A DNA stretch of 64,000 nucleotides from Salmonella enterica subsp. houtenae serovar Houten (GTDB lineage: Bacteria > Pseudomonadota > Gammaproteobacteria > Enterobacterales > Enterobacteriaceae). Where the stretch lies: positions 2,604,001-2,668,000 of the forward strand of contig LS483478.1 of assembly GCA_900478215.1 (NCBI GenBank). Reading direction: 5' to 3'. Each line of letters begins with the position of its first letter. The first letter of the stretch is position 1. Positions 8,429-16,600 of the stretch are shown here, piece by piece. Position numbers and translations under genes: made by a program. Under the pieces are notes generated by a model. The model made no database searches. It was not told the origin of the DNA and was given only the letters and a program-made list of their open reading frames with translations.

Positions 8429-8773
8429 ATGATGAAACGTAAATTGATCCCATTTACCCTCTTTCTTACGGCGCTTGGCGTCAGTACCGCCTCTATGGCC
8501 GCTTCGCAGGAGATTTCTAAATCTATATACACCTGTAATGATAACCAGGTTATGGAGGTGATTTACATCAACACCGAAGCTGGAAACGCCTATGCGATTA
8601 TCAATCAGGTAAACGAGATGATCCCGATGCGCCTAATGAAAATGGCCTCAGGAGCAAACTATGAAGCCTTGGATAAAAATTATACTTATAAACTATATAC
8701 CAAAGGCAAAACGGCTGAACTGGTTGAAGGTGATGATAAACCCGTTCTCAGTAACTGTTCCTTAGCTAACTAA
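8429..8773 (+). CDS. pliC: Periplasmic c-type lysozyme inhibitor PliC
   Basis: 114 residues with a signal peptide (MMKRKLIPFTLFLTALGVS, cleavage near SMAA) and an MliC/PliC domain. Visible domain features are SKSIYTCNDNQVMEVIYIN, an MASGANYEALDKNYTY segment (the family's lysozyme-contact loop with SGxxY) and a disulphide pair (Cys at TC and NC). It resembles Salmonella PliC, which inhibits vertebrate c-type lysozyme in the periplasm. AAAGGA precedes the tandem ATG starts. A terminator follows directly. Confidence 0.9.
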   Translation: MMKRKLIPFTLFLTALGVSTASMAASQEISKSIYTCNDNQVMEVIYINTEAGNAYAIINQVNEMIPMRLMKMASGANYEALDKNYTYKLYTKGKTAELVEGDDKPVLSNCSLAN

Positions 8774-8781
8774 TCTTTAGA

Positions 8782-8810
8782 AATGCCTGATGCCGCGTCT
8801 TCAGGCATTT
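8782..8810 (+). terminator. pliC terminator
   Basis: AATGCCTGA / TCAGGCATTT stem with a ten-base loop, nine bases after the pliC stop codon. Confidence 0.8.
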
Positions 8811-9043
8811 CCACTTCAACTATCTCATACCTGACGTTAAAGAATATGTGAATCACTACGACGACATAACGGCTAATTAATAACCATTTTTAAGCACAGT
8901 TAATCCCATTTTTAAAGAAAAGTTCGAACTGTCTGAATTGTCGTTGTTTAGCGTCTAAATGTTTTGCTTTATCAGGTGGTACAGGTAGAATTCGCAGCGA
9001 CTGGTAACCATTCATATTCGCACTATCGAACGGATCACCAGCC

Positions 9044-9080
9044 AACCGCGCCAGGGTCTTGCATACGCTCTGGCGCGGTT
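9044..9080. repeat. Strong hairpin in the gene-free stretch 8811-9451
   Basis: AACCGCGCCAG at 9044-9054 and CTGGCGCGGTT at 9070-9080 form a perfect 11-base GC-rich stem with a 15-base loop. No protein-coding gene is convincing in the surrounding 640 bases. Short GC-rich stem-loops also occur near 9220-9240 (CCGGG...CCCGG) and 9292-9310 (CCCC...GGGG), so the stretch may be transcribed as structured RNA. Confidence 0.5.
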
Positions 9081-9451
9081 AAATCTTCAGACCAGCAACG
9101 AAACCCTCTATTTCTGTTATTGAACGTACCTTTCAAGCTGACCAGAATTATTCCTGCCTGATAAAAAAGACCACCGCACTAAATCATAGACGGTGAATTC
9201 CATTTTATAAAAATAGCGGTGCCGGGTGCCTCCCGGTGAACCATACCACAGTCAATATGGTTCGCGAGGAACATTAACTATTTCGACTGGACGCCCCGCC
9301 GCAAAGGGGGATTCACCGCATAAGAAAAATCTACAACTCACCAGGAATAAAAGACAACAACATTTTTGTGCATTTTTTATAAATGACTATCTTGTCACGT
9401 AATAAATGAAATGATCCTGTAACAGAATTGCAGACAAAACTTATTCAAAAC

Positions 9452-9525
9452 TGAAGTGGTCAGTGGGAATCGAACCCACATCATCAGCCCGGTACTGAGG
9501 TAATAACATTATACGATAACCACAT
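9452..9525 (-). pseudogene. Degenerate tRNA gene
   Basis: On the minus strand a perfect T arm (GTGGG-TTCGATT-CCCAC) is followed by a 3' acceptor strand (GACCACT) that pairs imperfectly with a 5' strand TGTGGTT. A four-base anticodon stem (TCAG/CTGA) surrounds TACCGGG, which lacks U33. The D arm is not formed and the 3' end reads TTCA rather than CCA. It lies immediately downstream of the intact tRNA-like gene at 9526-9602. Best read as a decayed tRNA. Confidence 0.6.
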
Positions 9526-9602
9526 TGGACCGCCACCGAGGCCTCGAACCTCGCACCATCAACTTAGGAGGTTGATGCTCTATCCCGCTGAGCTAGTGGC
9601 GG
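9526..9602 (-). tRNA. tRNA-Arg-like, anticodon CCU
   Basis: All four arms form on the minus strand. The acceptor is CCGCCAC/GTGGCGG, the D stem GCTC/GAGC with a GG-containing loop, and the anticodon stem TCAAC/GTTGA around CTCCTAA (anticodon CCT, reading AGG). The T stem is CGAGG/CCTCG around TTCGAGG, and CCA is encoded. It is unlike E. coli argW in sequence, so it is an accessory tRNA of the kind carried by phages and islands. U as the discriminator base is unusual. Charging in vivo is not shown. Confidence 0.75.
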
Positions 9603-9920
9603 TTGGAGACTCCTGTCAAGAGCAAAAATGGTGCTCTGCTGAGTAGATCCATTCCTTACTACTTTTCAGAAGTCAGTCAACGGCGGGTACAATATGCGAA
9701 GGCGGTCACAACATCTTGATGACATTGTGATTAATTCAACGAAAATTTTTATGGATGAATCCTGGTAGATCTGGCGTTATTTACACCAGGCCTTCCGTCC
9801 TGATTATCACTGTCCCCACTGATGGCTTACAACAACCATTTAGCTACCCTCATGCTGCTGAAATGTTATGCACATGCGATATCACGAAGAGGAAAAGCCA
9901 GGAAGGTATATGTTTATGGT

Positions 9921-9974
9921 AAAGAGGCCCCTCTTTTACTGACTGGCGATGCGGAAGGCGAACCTTCCGCATCG
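9921..9974 (-). terminator. Two hairpins downstream of pagC
   Basis: GATGCGGAAGG/CCTTCCGCATC (9949-9974, four-base loop) lies 11 bases past the pagC stop, and TAAAGAGG/CCTCTTTTA (9921-9939) lies beyond it. Neither has a strong T run on the minus strand, but they are the likely transcript end for pagC. The rest of 9603-9984 shows no convincing gene. Confidence 0.5.
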
Positions 9975-9984
9975 GTTATGCTTT

Positions 9985-10542
9985 TCAGAAACGGTATCCA
10001 ACCCCGACGTTGAAACCATTTATTTTTGTAGAGGAGATATTGCTTCCTTCATAGCCAACATCAATAACTATATTCTCCAGCGGATTCATCTGTAAGCCCG
10101 CCCCCCAGGCAAACCCCGTTTTTCTTGAGGATATTTTGCCAGAAGACGACTCATCATCCTGAGTGGAGTGTTCTTTAAGCGTCGCCTTCATTGTACCGGC
10201 TCCGGCCAGTGCGTATAACGAGAAATTGTCGTTCAATCGATAAGCAGGCCCAACCATTAAAGAACCGTACTTCGCCTCAAACTTGTCATGGTAATGAATA
10301 CCTTCAGGTTCAATCGACCCCGAAGCCTGGCTATCGCCATATAAATAACTTAGCGAGGTGATGAAACTTACCGGAGAGTCATCCTCATAGCGGTATTTCA
10401 TATTTACCCCACGGATATTTTTGAAATCCTGAACTTTACTTTGTGCGTACCCCACGGAAATCGCGTTAGTATCAGCCTGGACAGCATTTACAACCAAAAC
10501 GCTTGTTGTAATAACTAAAGTGGATAAAATAAACTTTTTCAT
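9985..10542 (-). CDS. pagC: Outer-membrane protein PagC (Ail/OmpX/Lom family)
   Basis: 185 residues with a signal peptide (MKKFILSTLVITTSVLVVN, cleavage near VQA-D) followed by an eight-stranded OmpX-type barrel: GYAQSKVQDFKNIRGVNMKYRYE early, GPAYRLNDNFSLYALAGAG in the middle, and the terminal GVGYRF ending in Phe. The long charged loop with HSTQDDESSSG matches PagC rather than OmpX. PagC is PhoP-activated and contributes to survival in macrophages and serum resistance. It is divergent from pagD over an 800-base AT-rich gap, a setting typical of H-NS-silenced, PhoP/SlyA-controlled genes. Confidence 0.95.
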   Translation of the reverse strand: MKKFILSTLVITTSVLVVNAVQADTNAISVGYAQSKVQDFKNIRGVNMKYRYEDDSPVSFITSLSYLYGDSQASGSIEPEGIHYHDKFEAKYGSLMVGPAYRLNDNFSLYALAGAGTMKATLKEHSTQDDESSSGKISSRKTGFAWGAGLQMNPLENIVIDVGYEGSNISSTKINGFNVGVGYRF

Positions 10543-11257
10543 AATAACTCCTTAGTGCTACTTCTTATTTACGGTGCGTTTAAACACCCGCAGTACCGAT
10601 CCGACATTCAGTTATCGCCACTATGCCGAACCGACAAAACCAAAAATAATCCACCACTATCGCTCCCGATGCGTTTACTTGCTGAAAGATGTTTTACTAA
10701 CGAGAACCCGTATCGCCCATTAAGAAGGCAATCAGCGCTCCAACGCCATCTAATTTTTATAAATTTGGATTCTAATCTTTCTCATGCACTCTAATTTAAG
10801 AGGCGCCATGAAGTATGTGGCTACTACAGAATCAATGTAGACATAATACTTTGATATTCAAAGATAAATACCTATATCATCTGTAGACCAAATAGCTACA
10901 CCGGCTGGCTAAAAACATGCCCAGTAAGTAAACTCGCTATATAACCAGAACATATCGTATTATACTTCACAATCCTCACCTAATTCTCCAGACGAAATAC
11001 AGTTATATGGCATCGCTGGCGCTATGGCCATGTCTCACTATGATACTCAGTACTATTAGTAGAAAAACCTTACGATATACATCATTTATCAATTACAACA
11101 TTTCTTGTTCTAAGAATAGAATCTCCCCCACAATTTCAGTATAAATATTGCCCGTGTTGAGGAAAAGTTTACATTTCACAAAAATAATAACGGGCAAAAG
11201 TATTTAACATTCAATAAAACACCTTATCTCTATACAAAACACATTGATATTAAGATC

Positions 11258-11274
11258 GGTTAACTCTTTGTTTA
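11258..11274 (+). promoter_or_regulatory. PhoP-box-like direct repeat upstream of pagD
   Basis: GGTTAA-CTCTT-TGTTTA is a hexamer direct repeat with five-base spacing, close to the (G/T)GTTTA-N5-(G/T)GTTTA PhoP consensus. It sits about 75 bases before the pagD start within the AT-rich pagC-pagD gap (10543-11347), where I find no other gene. Confidence 0.55.
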
Positions 11275-11347
11275 ATAAAAAATGGTAATCACGAACCATA
11301 ATTTAGGATATGAAATACATAAGTCACTGCATATTACAGGAGGTGTT

Positions 11348-11611
11348 ATGAAACATCATGCTTTTATGCTTTGGTCGTTAATTATTTTTTCATTTCCTGC
11401 CCTGGCCAGTTCATGCCGCTCCCCCGGATTACAACAGACTTCATGGGAAATTTTTATCTATGATTTTGGTAGTAAAACCCCACAACCGCCTGCAAGTGCC
11501 GATAAAAAGCAAGCCAGAAAAATCTGCTCATCATCCTGTTCTACTACAAAACCCCGAATGTCCGAGCCAACAAACGCGTCTAAAAAAGAGAATACTTTCT
11601 CCAGAGCGTAA
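11348..11611 (+). CDS. pagD: PhoP-activated envelope protein PagD
   Basis: 87 residues beginning MKHHAFMLWSLIIFSFPALAS, a signal peptide, then a region with WEIFIYDFGSKTPQPP. It is recognisably Salmonella PagD. The frame is open from 11282, but the ATG at 11348 has a GGAGG eight bases upstream and gives the usual length. PagD is a PhoP-regulated envelope protein of unknown biochemical role linked to macrophage survival; it is transcribed divergently from pagC. The polar, Ser/Thr/Lys-rich C-terminal half is likely flexible. Confidence 0.9.
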   Translation: MKHHAFMLWSLIIFSFPALASSCRSPGLQQTSWEIFIYDFGSKTPQPPASADKKQARKICSSSCSTTKPRMSEPTNASKKENTFSRA

Positions 11612-11833
11612 TGCTTTATCTGGAAAAGCAGGTAATTGGTTATTTGCCTTTTTAATAGAAGATTTATAATCAACGACTCCACACACGGCTTATATTGAGT
11701 CTGTCCCATTGAATGCAGTGACGCTGCTCGAATACGTTTAGCCATCCGGAAAGCTTGATTGCCATAAAATATAACTGGTATTATTTTTACTGTCGTGTAT
11801 AGTGCGTCTCGTTATCCCCTTTAAGGAATGTAT

Positions 11834-12046
11834 TTGTCTCGTAAAATGACAGGAATTGTCAAAACCTTTGATTGTAAGAGCGGTAAAGGTCTTATCACCC
11901 CCTCCGATGGACGTAAAGATGTTCAGGTCCACATTTCAGCATGTAGCCAACACGAAACAGAAGCGCTTATCCCCGGTATACGCGTTGAGTTTTGTCGTAT
12001 TAATGGCCTCCGCGGACCTACCGCCGCCAATGTTTATCTTTCATAA
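11834..12046 (+). CDS. cspH: Cold-shock-like protein CspH
   Basis: 70 residues of the CspA family: MTGIVKTFDCKSGKGLITPSD, then VQVHIS and a C-terminal LRGPTAANVYLS, matching E. coli and Salmonella CspH. As in other CspH proteins, the RNP1-type segment lacks the usual aromatic pair (KGLITP instead of KGFGFI), so nucleic-acid binding may be weak. I choose the TTG at 11834, giving the SRKMTG start, because AAGGA at 11823-11827 is six bases from it and abuts the ATG at 11828. It stands alone between pagD and envE. Confidence 0.9.
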   Translation: MSRKMTGIVKTFDCKSGKGLITPSDGRKDVQVHISACSQHETEALIPGIRVEFCRINGLRGPTAANVYLS

Positions 12047-12593
12047 TGCATAACTCTGTATTTTTTCAGAAAAAGTTAGTGCGAACGCTATGCAAGTACG
12101 TTCTCATGAAACAGGCGGTTTATTTAAGGCGGCTGGCTTATAACGCTAAGCGTTCATATTATATGCTAACCACTAATGAGTCGCCTTAGATTCACCAGAT
12201 AATGAGCACATCTAGTTCTGCCGCCTGGAGCGAAGCTTTGCTTAAAAAATCCACAGGCTATTTTCAGTGACAAAATCTATACAATTTATTTTCCTCATAA
12301 CATCGCACTGTCTCTTTTATCACATAGCGAGTGTTATCAGTTCCTCTCATTTTGTTTAACATAGAGAAATGTACAACCGTTTTCCTCTGTGATAGCATTT
12401 AATATTACAATAGTATCTATCGCTATATATCCATCGTCACAGGAGTCGCGTGCGGGCTGGCTGCATTTAACCGAATTATTTACATAAGACTATCGGAATT
12501 ATCTCTATTGCCACCTCGATGCTACGTAATATCCAATGGGTATAAGTCGCTTAGTATCGTTACAACGCTATTTATTTTTAGGGTAATAATTGA

Positions 12594-13115
12594 ATGGCAT
12601 TACTTTCAGGAAAAACAGCTCTGGTTCTCTGCCTCTCCTCTATTTTATGTGGATGTACGACTGACGGTTTACCCGCACCTTATAGTATTAATTTGTCGTT
12701 TCCGGTCATTACGCAAAATCAGATTAATTCCGGCGGTTATTACATAAATGATGCGGAACCAATTCGGACAACAGAGGGGCTGTGCCTTGATACGGGCTCA
12801 GGGCAACAAAATCATTTGACGCTTCAGGAGTGTAAAAATGTGCCATCTCAACTTTTCTCATTTCACCGGGATAAAATCACTCATAGAGAGAAATGTCTGG
12901 ATGCCGCGGGACAGGGCACAAAAGAAGGCACACCAATTATTCTTTATTCGTGCACGGGTAATGATAACCAGCGCTGGTTCACAGATGATAACAAAATTAA
13001 AGGGAAACAAAGCCGAAAGTGCCTGGGCACAAATAGTTTTTTTGTCAGAAAAGGGGATCCTGTTGTATTGGCTGATTGCGATTTCAGCCGTGCGCTGGAA
13101 TTTACCATCAGGTAG
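12594..13115 (+). CDS. envE: Envelope lipoprotein EnvE with ricin-type lectin fold
   Basis: 173 residues, the length and position (between cspH and msgA) of Salmonella EnvE. A lipoprotein-type signal ends in SILCGC. The rest is a ricin-B-like beta-trefoil: GLCLDTGSGQ, KCLDAAGQGTKEGTPIILYSC and the Q-x-W signature NDNQRWF, with paired cysteines. This suggests glycan binding at the cell surface or periplasm. Gap 12047-12593 upstream contains no recognisable gene; its AT-rich content may hold the promoter. Confidence 0.85.
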   Translation: MALLSGKTALVLCLSSILCGCTTDGLPAPYSINLSFPVITQNQINSGGYYINDAEPIRTTEGLCLDTGSGQQNHLTLQECKNVPSQLFSFHRDKITHREKCLDAAGQGTKEGTPIILYSCTGNDNQRWFTDDNKIKGKQSRKCLGTNSFFVRKGDPVVLADCDFSRALEFTIR

Positions 13116-13261
13116 TAGCTTAAACAGAATATCGCTGTGAAGAGAGAGCCGCTAACCTCATATACGCAACAGGTTCGCGGCCTTTATTCTCCTGTTCTGC
13201 CAATTTAATTTGATGTCCGCACCGTTAACTAACGTCAGGATAACAAAACTACGGCCAAACC

Positions 13262-13309
13262 TTGACACTGGTTATTTATCCAGTTTAAATACTGTTTATC
13301 TAACCAGTA
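13262..13309 (+). promoter_or_regulatory. msgA promoter with two LexA-like operators
   Basis: -35 TTGACA (13262-13267) and -10 TTAAAT (13285-13290) are 17 bases apart. ACTGGTTATTTATCCAGT (13267-13284) fills the spacer, and TACTGTTTATCTAACCAGTA (13290-13309) follows. Both have the CTG-N10-CAG LexA core; the second matches the E. coli consensus at 16 of 20 positions by my count. Confidence 0.75.
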
Positions 13310-13322
13310 GAAAGGAAAAGTG

Positions 13323-13562
13323 ATGTTCGTCGAACTCGTTTATGACAAGCGAAACGTTGAAGGCCTGCCAGGAGCACGCGAAATTATCCTCAATGAACTC
13401 ACAAAGCGCGTACACCAGATCTTTCCCGCTGCACAAGTGAGCGTTAAGCCAATGCAGGCAAATGCATTAAACAGTGACTGTACAAAAACCGAGAAAGAAC
13501 GGCTGAACCGTATGCTGGAAGAGATGTTTGAAGAGGCTGATATGTGGCTGATTGCAGAATAA
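13323..13562 (+). CDS. msgA: DinI-family virulence protein MsgA
   Basis: 79 residues of the DinI family: MFVELVYDKRNVEGLPGA at the N-terminus, a central amphipathic helix (LTKRVHQIFP) and the acidic C-terminal helix LNRMLEEMFEEADMWL that in DinI mimics DNA and contacts RecA. MsgA is a Salmonella macrophage-survival gene. I use the ATG at 13323 (six bases after AAAGGA); a GTG precedes it. The upstream region carries two LexA-like boxes, consistent with SOS control as for dinI. Effects on RecA are inference. Confidence 0.92.
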   Translation: MFVELVYDKRNVEGLPGAREIILNELTKRVHQIFPAAQVSVKPMQANALNSDCTKTEKERLNRMLEEMFEEADMWLIAE

Positions 13563-13601
13563 TAATGTTGCGCGCCCCTGCGAAAACGCAGTATCTGCAG
13601 G

Positions 13602-13626
13602 TAAAAACAGCGCCCTAAGGCGCTGT
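13602..13626 (-). terminator. Terminator of the SPATE gene
   Basis: ACAGCGCC/GGCGCTGT stem with a four-base loop; on the minus strand it is followed by TTTTTAC. It separates the convergent msgA and autotransporter genes. Confidence 0.85.
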
Positions 13627-13657
13627 CTGTGATGATATATCACGCAAACGCCACCAC

Positions 13658-16600
13658 TCAGAACATATAGCGGAAGTTAGCGTTTATGGCATGGTCAACA
13701 TTATATTTGCCAAATGCCGACTGCTCCAGCTCCAGACCAAAACGTACATTGTCCTTCACCTGCGCATTCAGCCCCACGTTGTACAGCATTCTGCTGTCCT
13801 TTTCTCCGGTAAAACGTTTCTCGCCCGAGGCATCGCGTAGCGCCGTCTCGCCATTGGCCACCAGGTCAAACTGGTAATCCACGCCAGTACGGGCCGTAAT
13901 GCTCCAGTCCTTTCCGCTAAACGTTTTCCCCAGCGCCACACCTGTACGCCCTATCAGCGGATTATAGGTCTTACTGCGCATCGATACGTCCATGCCGTTA
14001 TCGTTCCATTTCAGCGTCGTTCCGGACACGGTTCCGTACACCAGTTCCGCCTGTGGCTCAATGTACAGGCTTTCTGTCAAATGGTAGCGGTATCCGCCCT
14101 CCAGACCGGCATACCATGAGTGTGTGCCGTAATTTCGTTTGCCCAGACCGGCAAATCCGGCGTTATAGTCATTATCATGGTGAATATACTTGCCGATAAC
14201 GTCCATATAGATTCCCGAGTCAAACATCACGGAGGCGTACAACCCGCCGCCGAGCGAATGCGTATCGCCGCTGTAGGCCCGACCGCTGGCGCTGCTGTCG
14301 GTATAACTCATCAGGACACCGGTGAATAAGTCTGCCCCTGTCAATCGATGCTTTTTATCAAACCCCGTTTGCAGATGGGTGTAACGATCAGAATATCCGG
14401 CGTCACCGGTTCCGGCGCCGTTCATGATACGTACCCACATCCCATCCTCGCCCTGCGTATCACGCAGATCCCCCATACGCTTGTTCAGATTGTTCACTTC
14501 GGTCATGAAATTTTTATACCCCATGCCCATAAAGCTGTTGGCTGACGCGGCAGACCCTTTGTCCGGCGCGGATTTAAACCCGTCCAGTACCCACTGTATT
14601 TTGCCATCCTGCTCTGTCGTGTGCAGGGTTGGCGTCACCAGACTAAACCCGGTTACCCGTTCTGCGGCCTTAAACATTGCTGGATTTGCCCCCGCCGGAG
14701 CGCTGACCAGTGGAATATTCAGAGATTCTTTCCCGGACGGTTTTTTCAGGAAATTCACAAACAGAGTATTGTCCCGCCCCTCAGCTTTCTGGTTCACCAC
14801 AATTTTATCACTGTTCTTCAGATCGGTTCTGAGCGCAAACGCAGACTGGCTGGCCTGTAATGTGTCGGTAGTCAGGGTGTTAAATCCGCGCCCGGTAAAG
14901 CCGGCCAGCGACCGTGTCATGCGCAATGTCCGCGTACGAGAGTCACCGGACATCTGCCACTGCGTATCCGTCATTGCCATTCGTCCTTGTGGGGCGCTGA
15001 CAATACCCGAATAAACGTTACGGAATCCATTAAACAGGCTGTAAATCATCTGTTCTTCCAGCGGAAGATTATCCGCCAGGGCGATATTCTCACTACTGCC
15101 AATAGTGATATCTGCATCACCCTCTGCCCGGATATCACCGGTAACTAAGGTGTAAGGAGAGAACTGCAGTTCACTGCCGGCGCCCAACTGATAACCCGCG
15201 CCATAGTCGGTAGAATAAAACGCCGGGCTCATCTGTCCAGGCAGACTACCTGCAGGCGAGCCGGCCAGAATCAGCGTAGCGGCCGGCCCAACAATGACGT
15301 CAGAATCACTCCACCACCCACCAGCGGCGCTCAATCTGGCCCCCTCCTGAAGAGTCAATGTCGTGTTGCCGAACCGGCTGTAATCATCCAGCTTCGCATG
15401 GCGCGAGGAAACGGTGACAGTGCTGTCCTGACTTTGGATACTGCCGGTGAAAATTTCACGTACGTCCAGAATTGACCTCTCGCTAAGCGTCACTTTCCCG
15501 GCATAACGGCTCATGTCCATGTCTTGCCCGGCAACCGAGGTTCCTTTTTGTGGCGTAACTTTTGTACCATTCCCGTCATTCAGGTCGATATACAAATTCG
15601 GCGTACCCAACGTCACGGACGACTGAACGGCCTCAATATTTCCGTTCAGCGACGCGTTTCTGGCCAGGCCGAAATCAGTATTTTTCAGCAACAGCGTTTT
15701 TAACTTAAATGTCCGGTTCTCCCAGTCAGACTGGTCAAAAGACGTGGGTTGATTTCTGACTGAATCATCACCGAGAGATTTAAGCTTATCAGTCACCCCC
15801 TTACCGTTATAGGCATGGATAACCGGATGGCCCTGAAACGTCAGTTGGCCACCAGACTGCATCAATTCGCCCTCAGGCGTTTCTATATTACCGTCAAAAA
15901 TAACGCCGCCGTTACTGTGAGAGGTGTCAATATTAAGATGAATATTGCCTGCGATATTACCGTGATAAATTCGATCATCGACCGGTTGCCGCGATTTTAT
16001 CCGCTCAATAGCCTGCGTCTCATTGTGTCCGACATACTCCCAACTGTCGTTGTCTGCCTGATTTACAGGATAATATCCATACCCTTTCCTCTTCTGGATA
16101 AAATAATCCACGGTATGGGTGTAAGGGTTACTATATTTATACAATAATCCGGCAGCACCACCGGAAGATTTATTTTTATCCCAGTCATTAATAGTCACCG
16201 TCATATCCGTGAGGGGTTTGATTGAAACGGTGGCAAAAGTATCGCTGGTATTAATGATATTCGCGCCATTATCCGCAGCATTAATTTTATGAAAAGTGAT
16301 GTCATTGCCGTTTATATCAAGCCGACCTCCCCTGAAGCCCCAGCTAATGTTATCAGGATTAACCTGACGACTGTCGGTAAGGACCACCGTTGGTCGGCCA
16401 CTGGCGATATTCACTGAACTGAAAGCCTGGACTTTTTCATCCTCATCCGGACGCTGGGCCAGAATAACCGTGCCATCCCCAACCTTCAGTCCGCCTGGGT
16501 TAATACCGATACCATTGACCTTCAGCACGCCCTCGCCGATCTTATGCAAATTGTCGCCCTGTACACCGTTTACCTGCCAGGTCACCTCGGCATCCCGGAT

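Noticed and set aside
9822..10013. 63-codon plus-strand frame downstream of pagC
   Set aside because: It covers the pagC hairpins and the end of pagC in antisense and has no ribosome binding site.
14424..15014. 196-codon plus-strand frame inside the SPATE gene
   Set aside because: Antisense shadow of a well-supported coding region with low-complexity Ser/Pro content.
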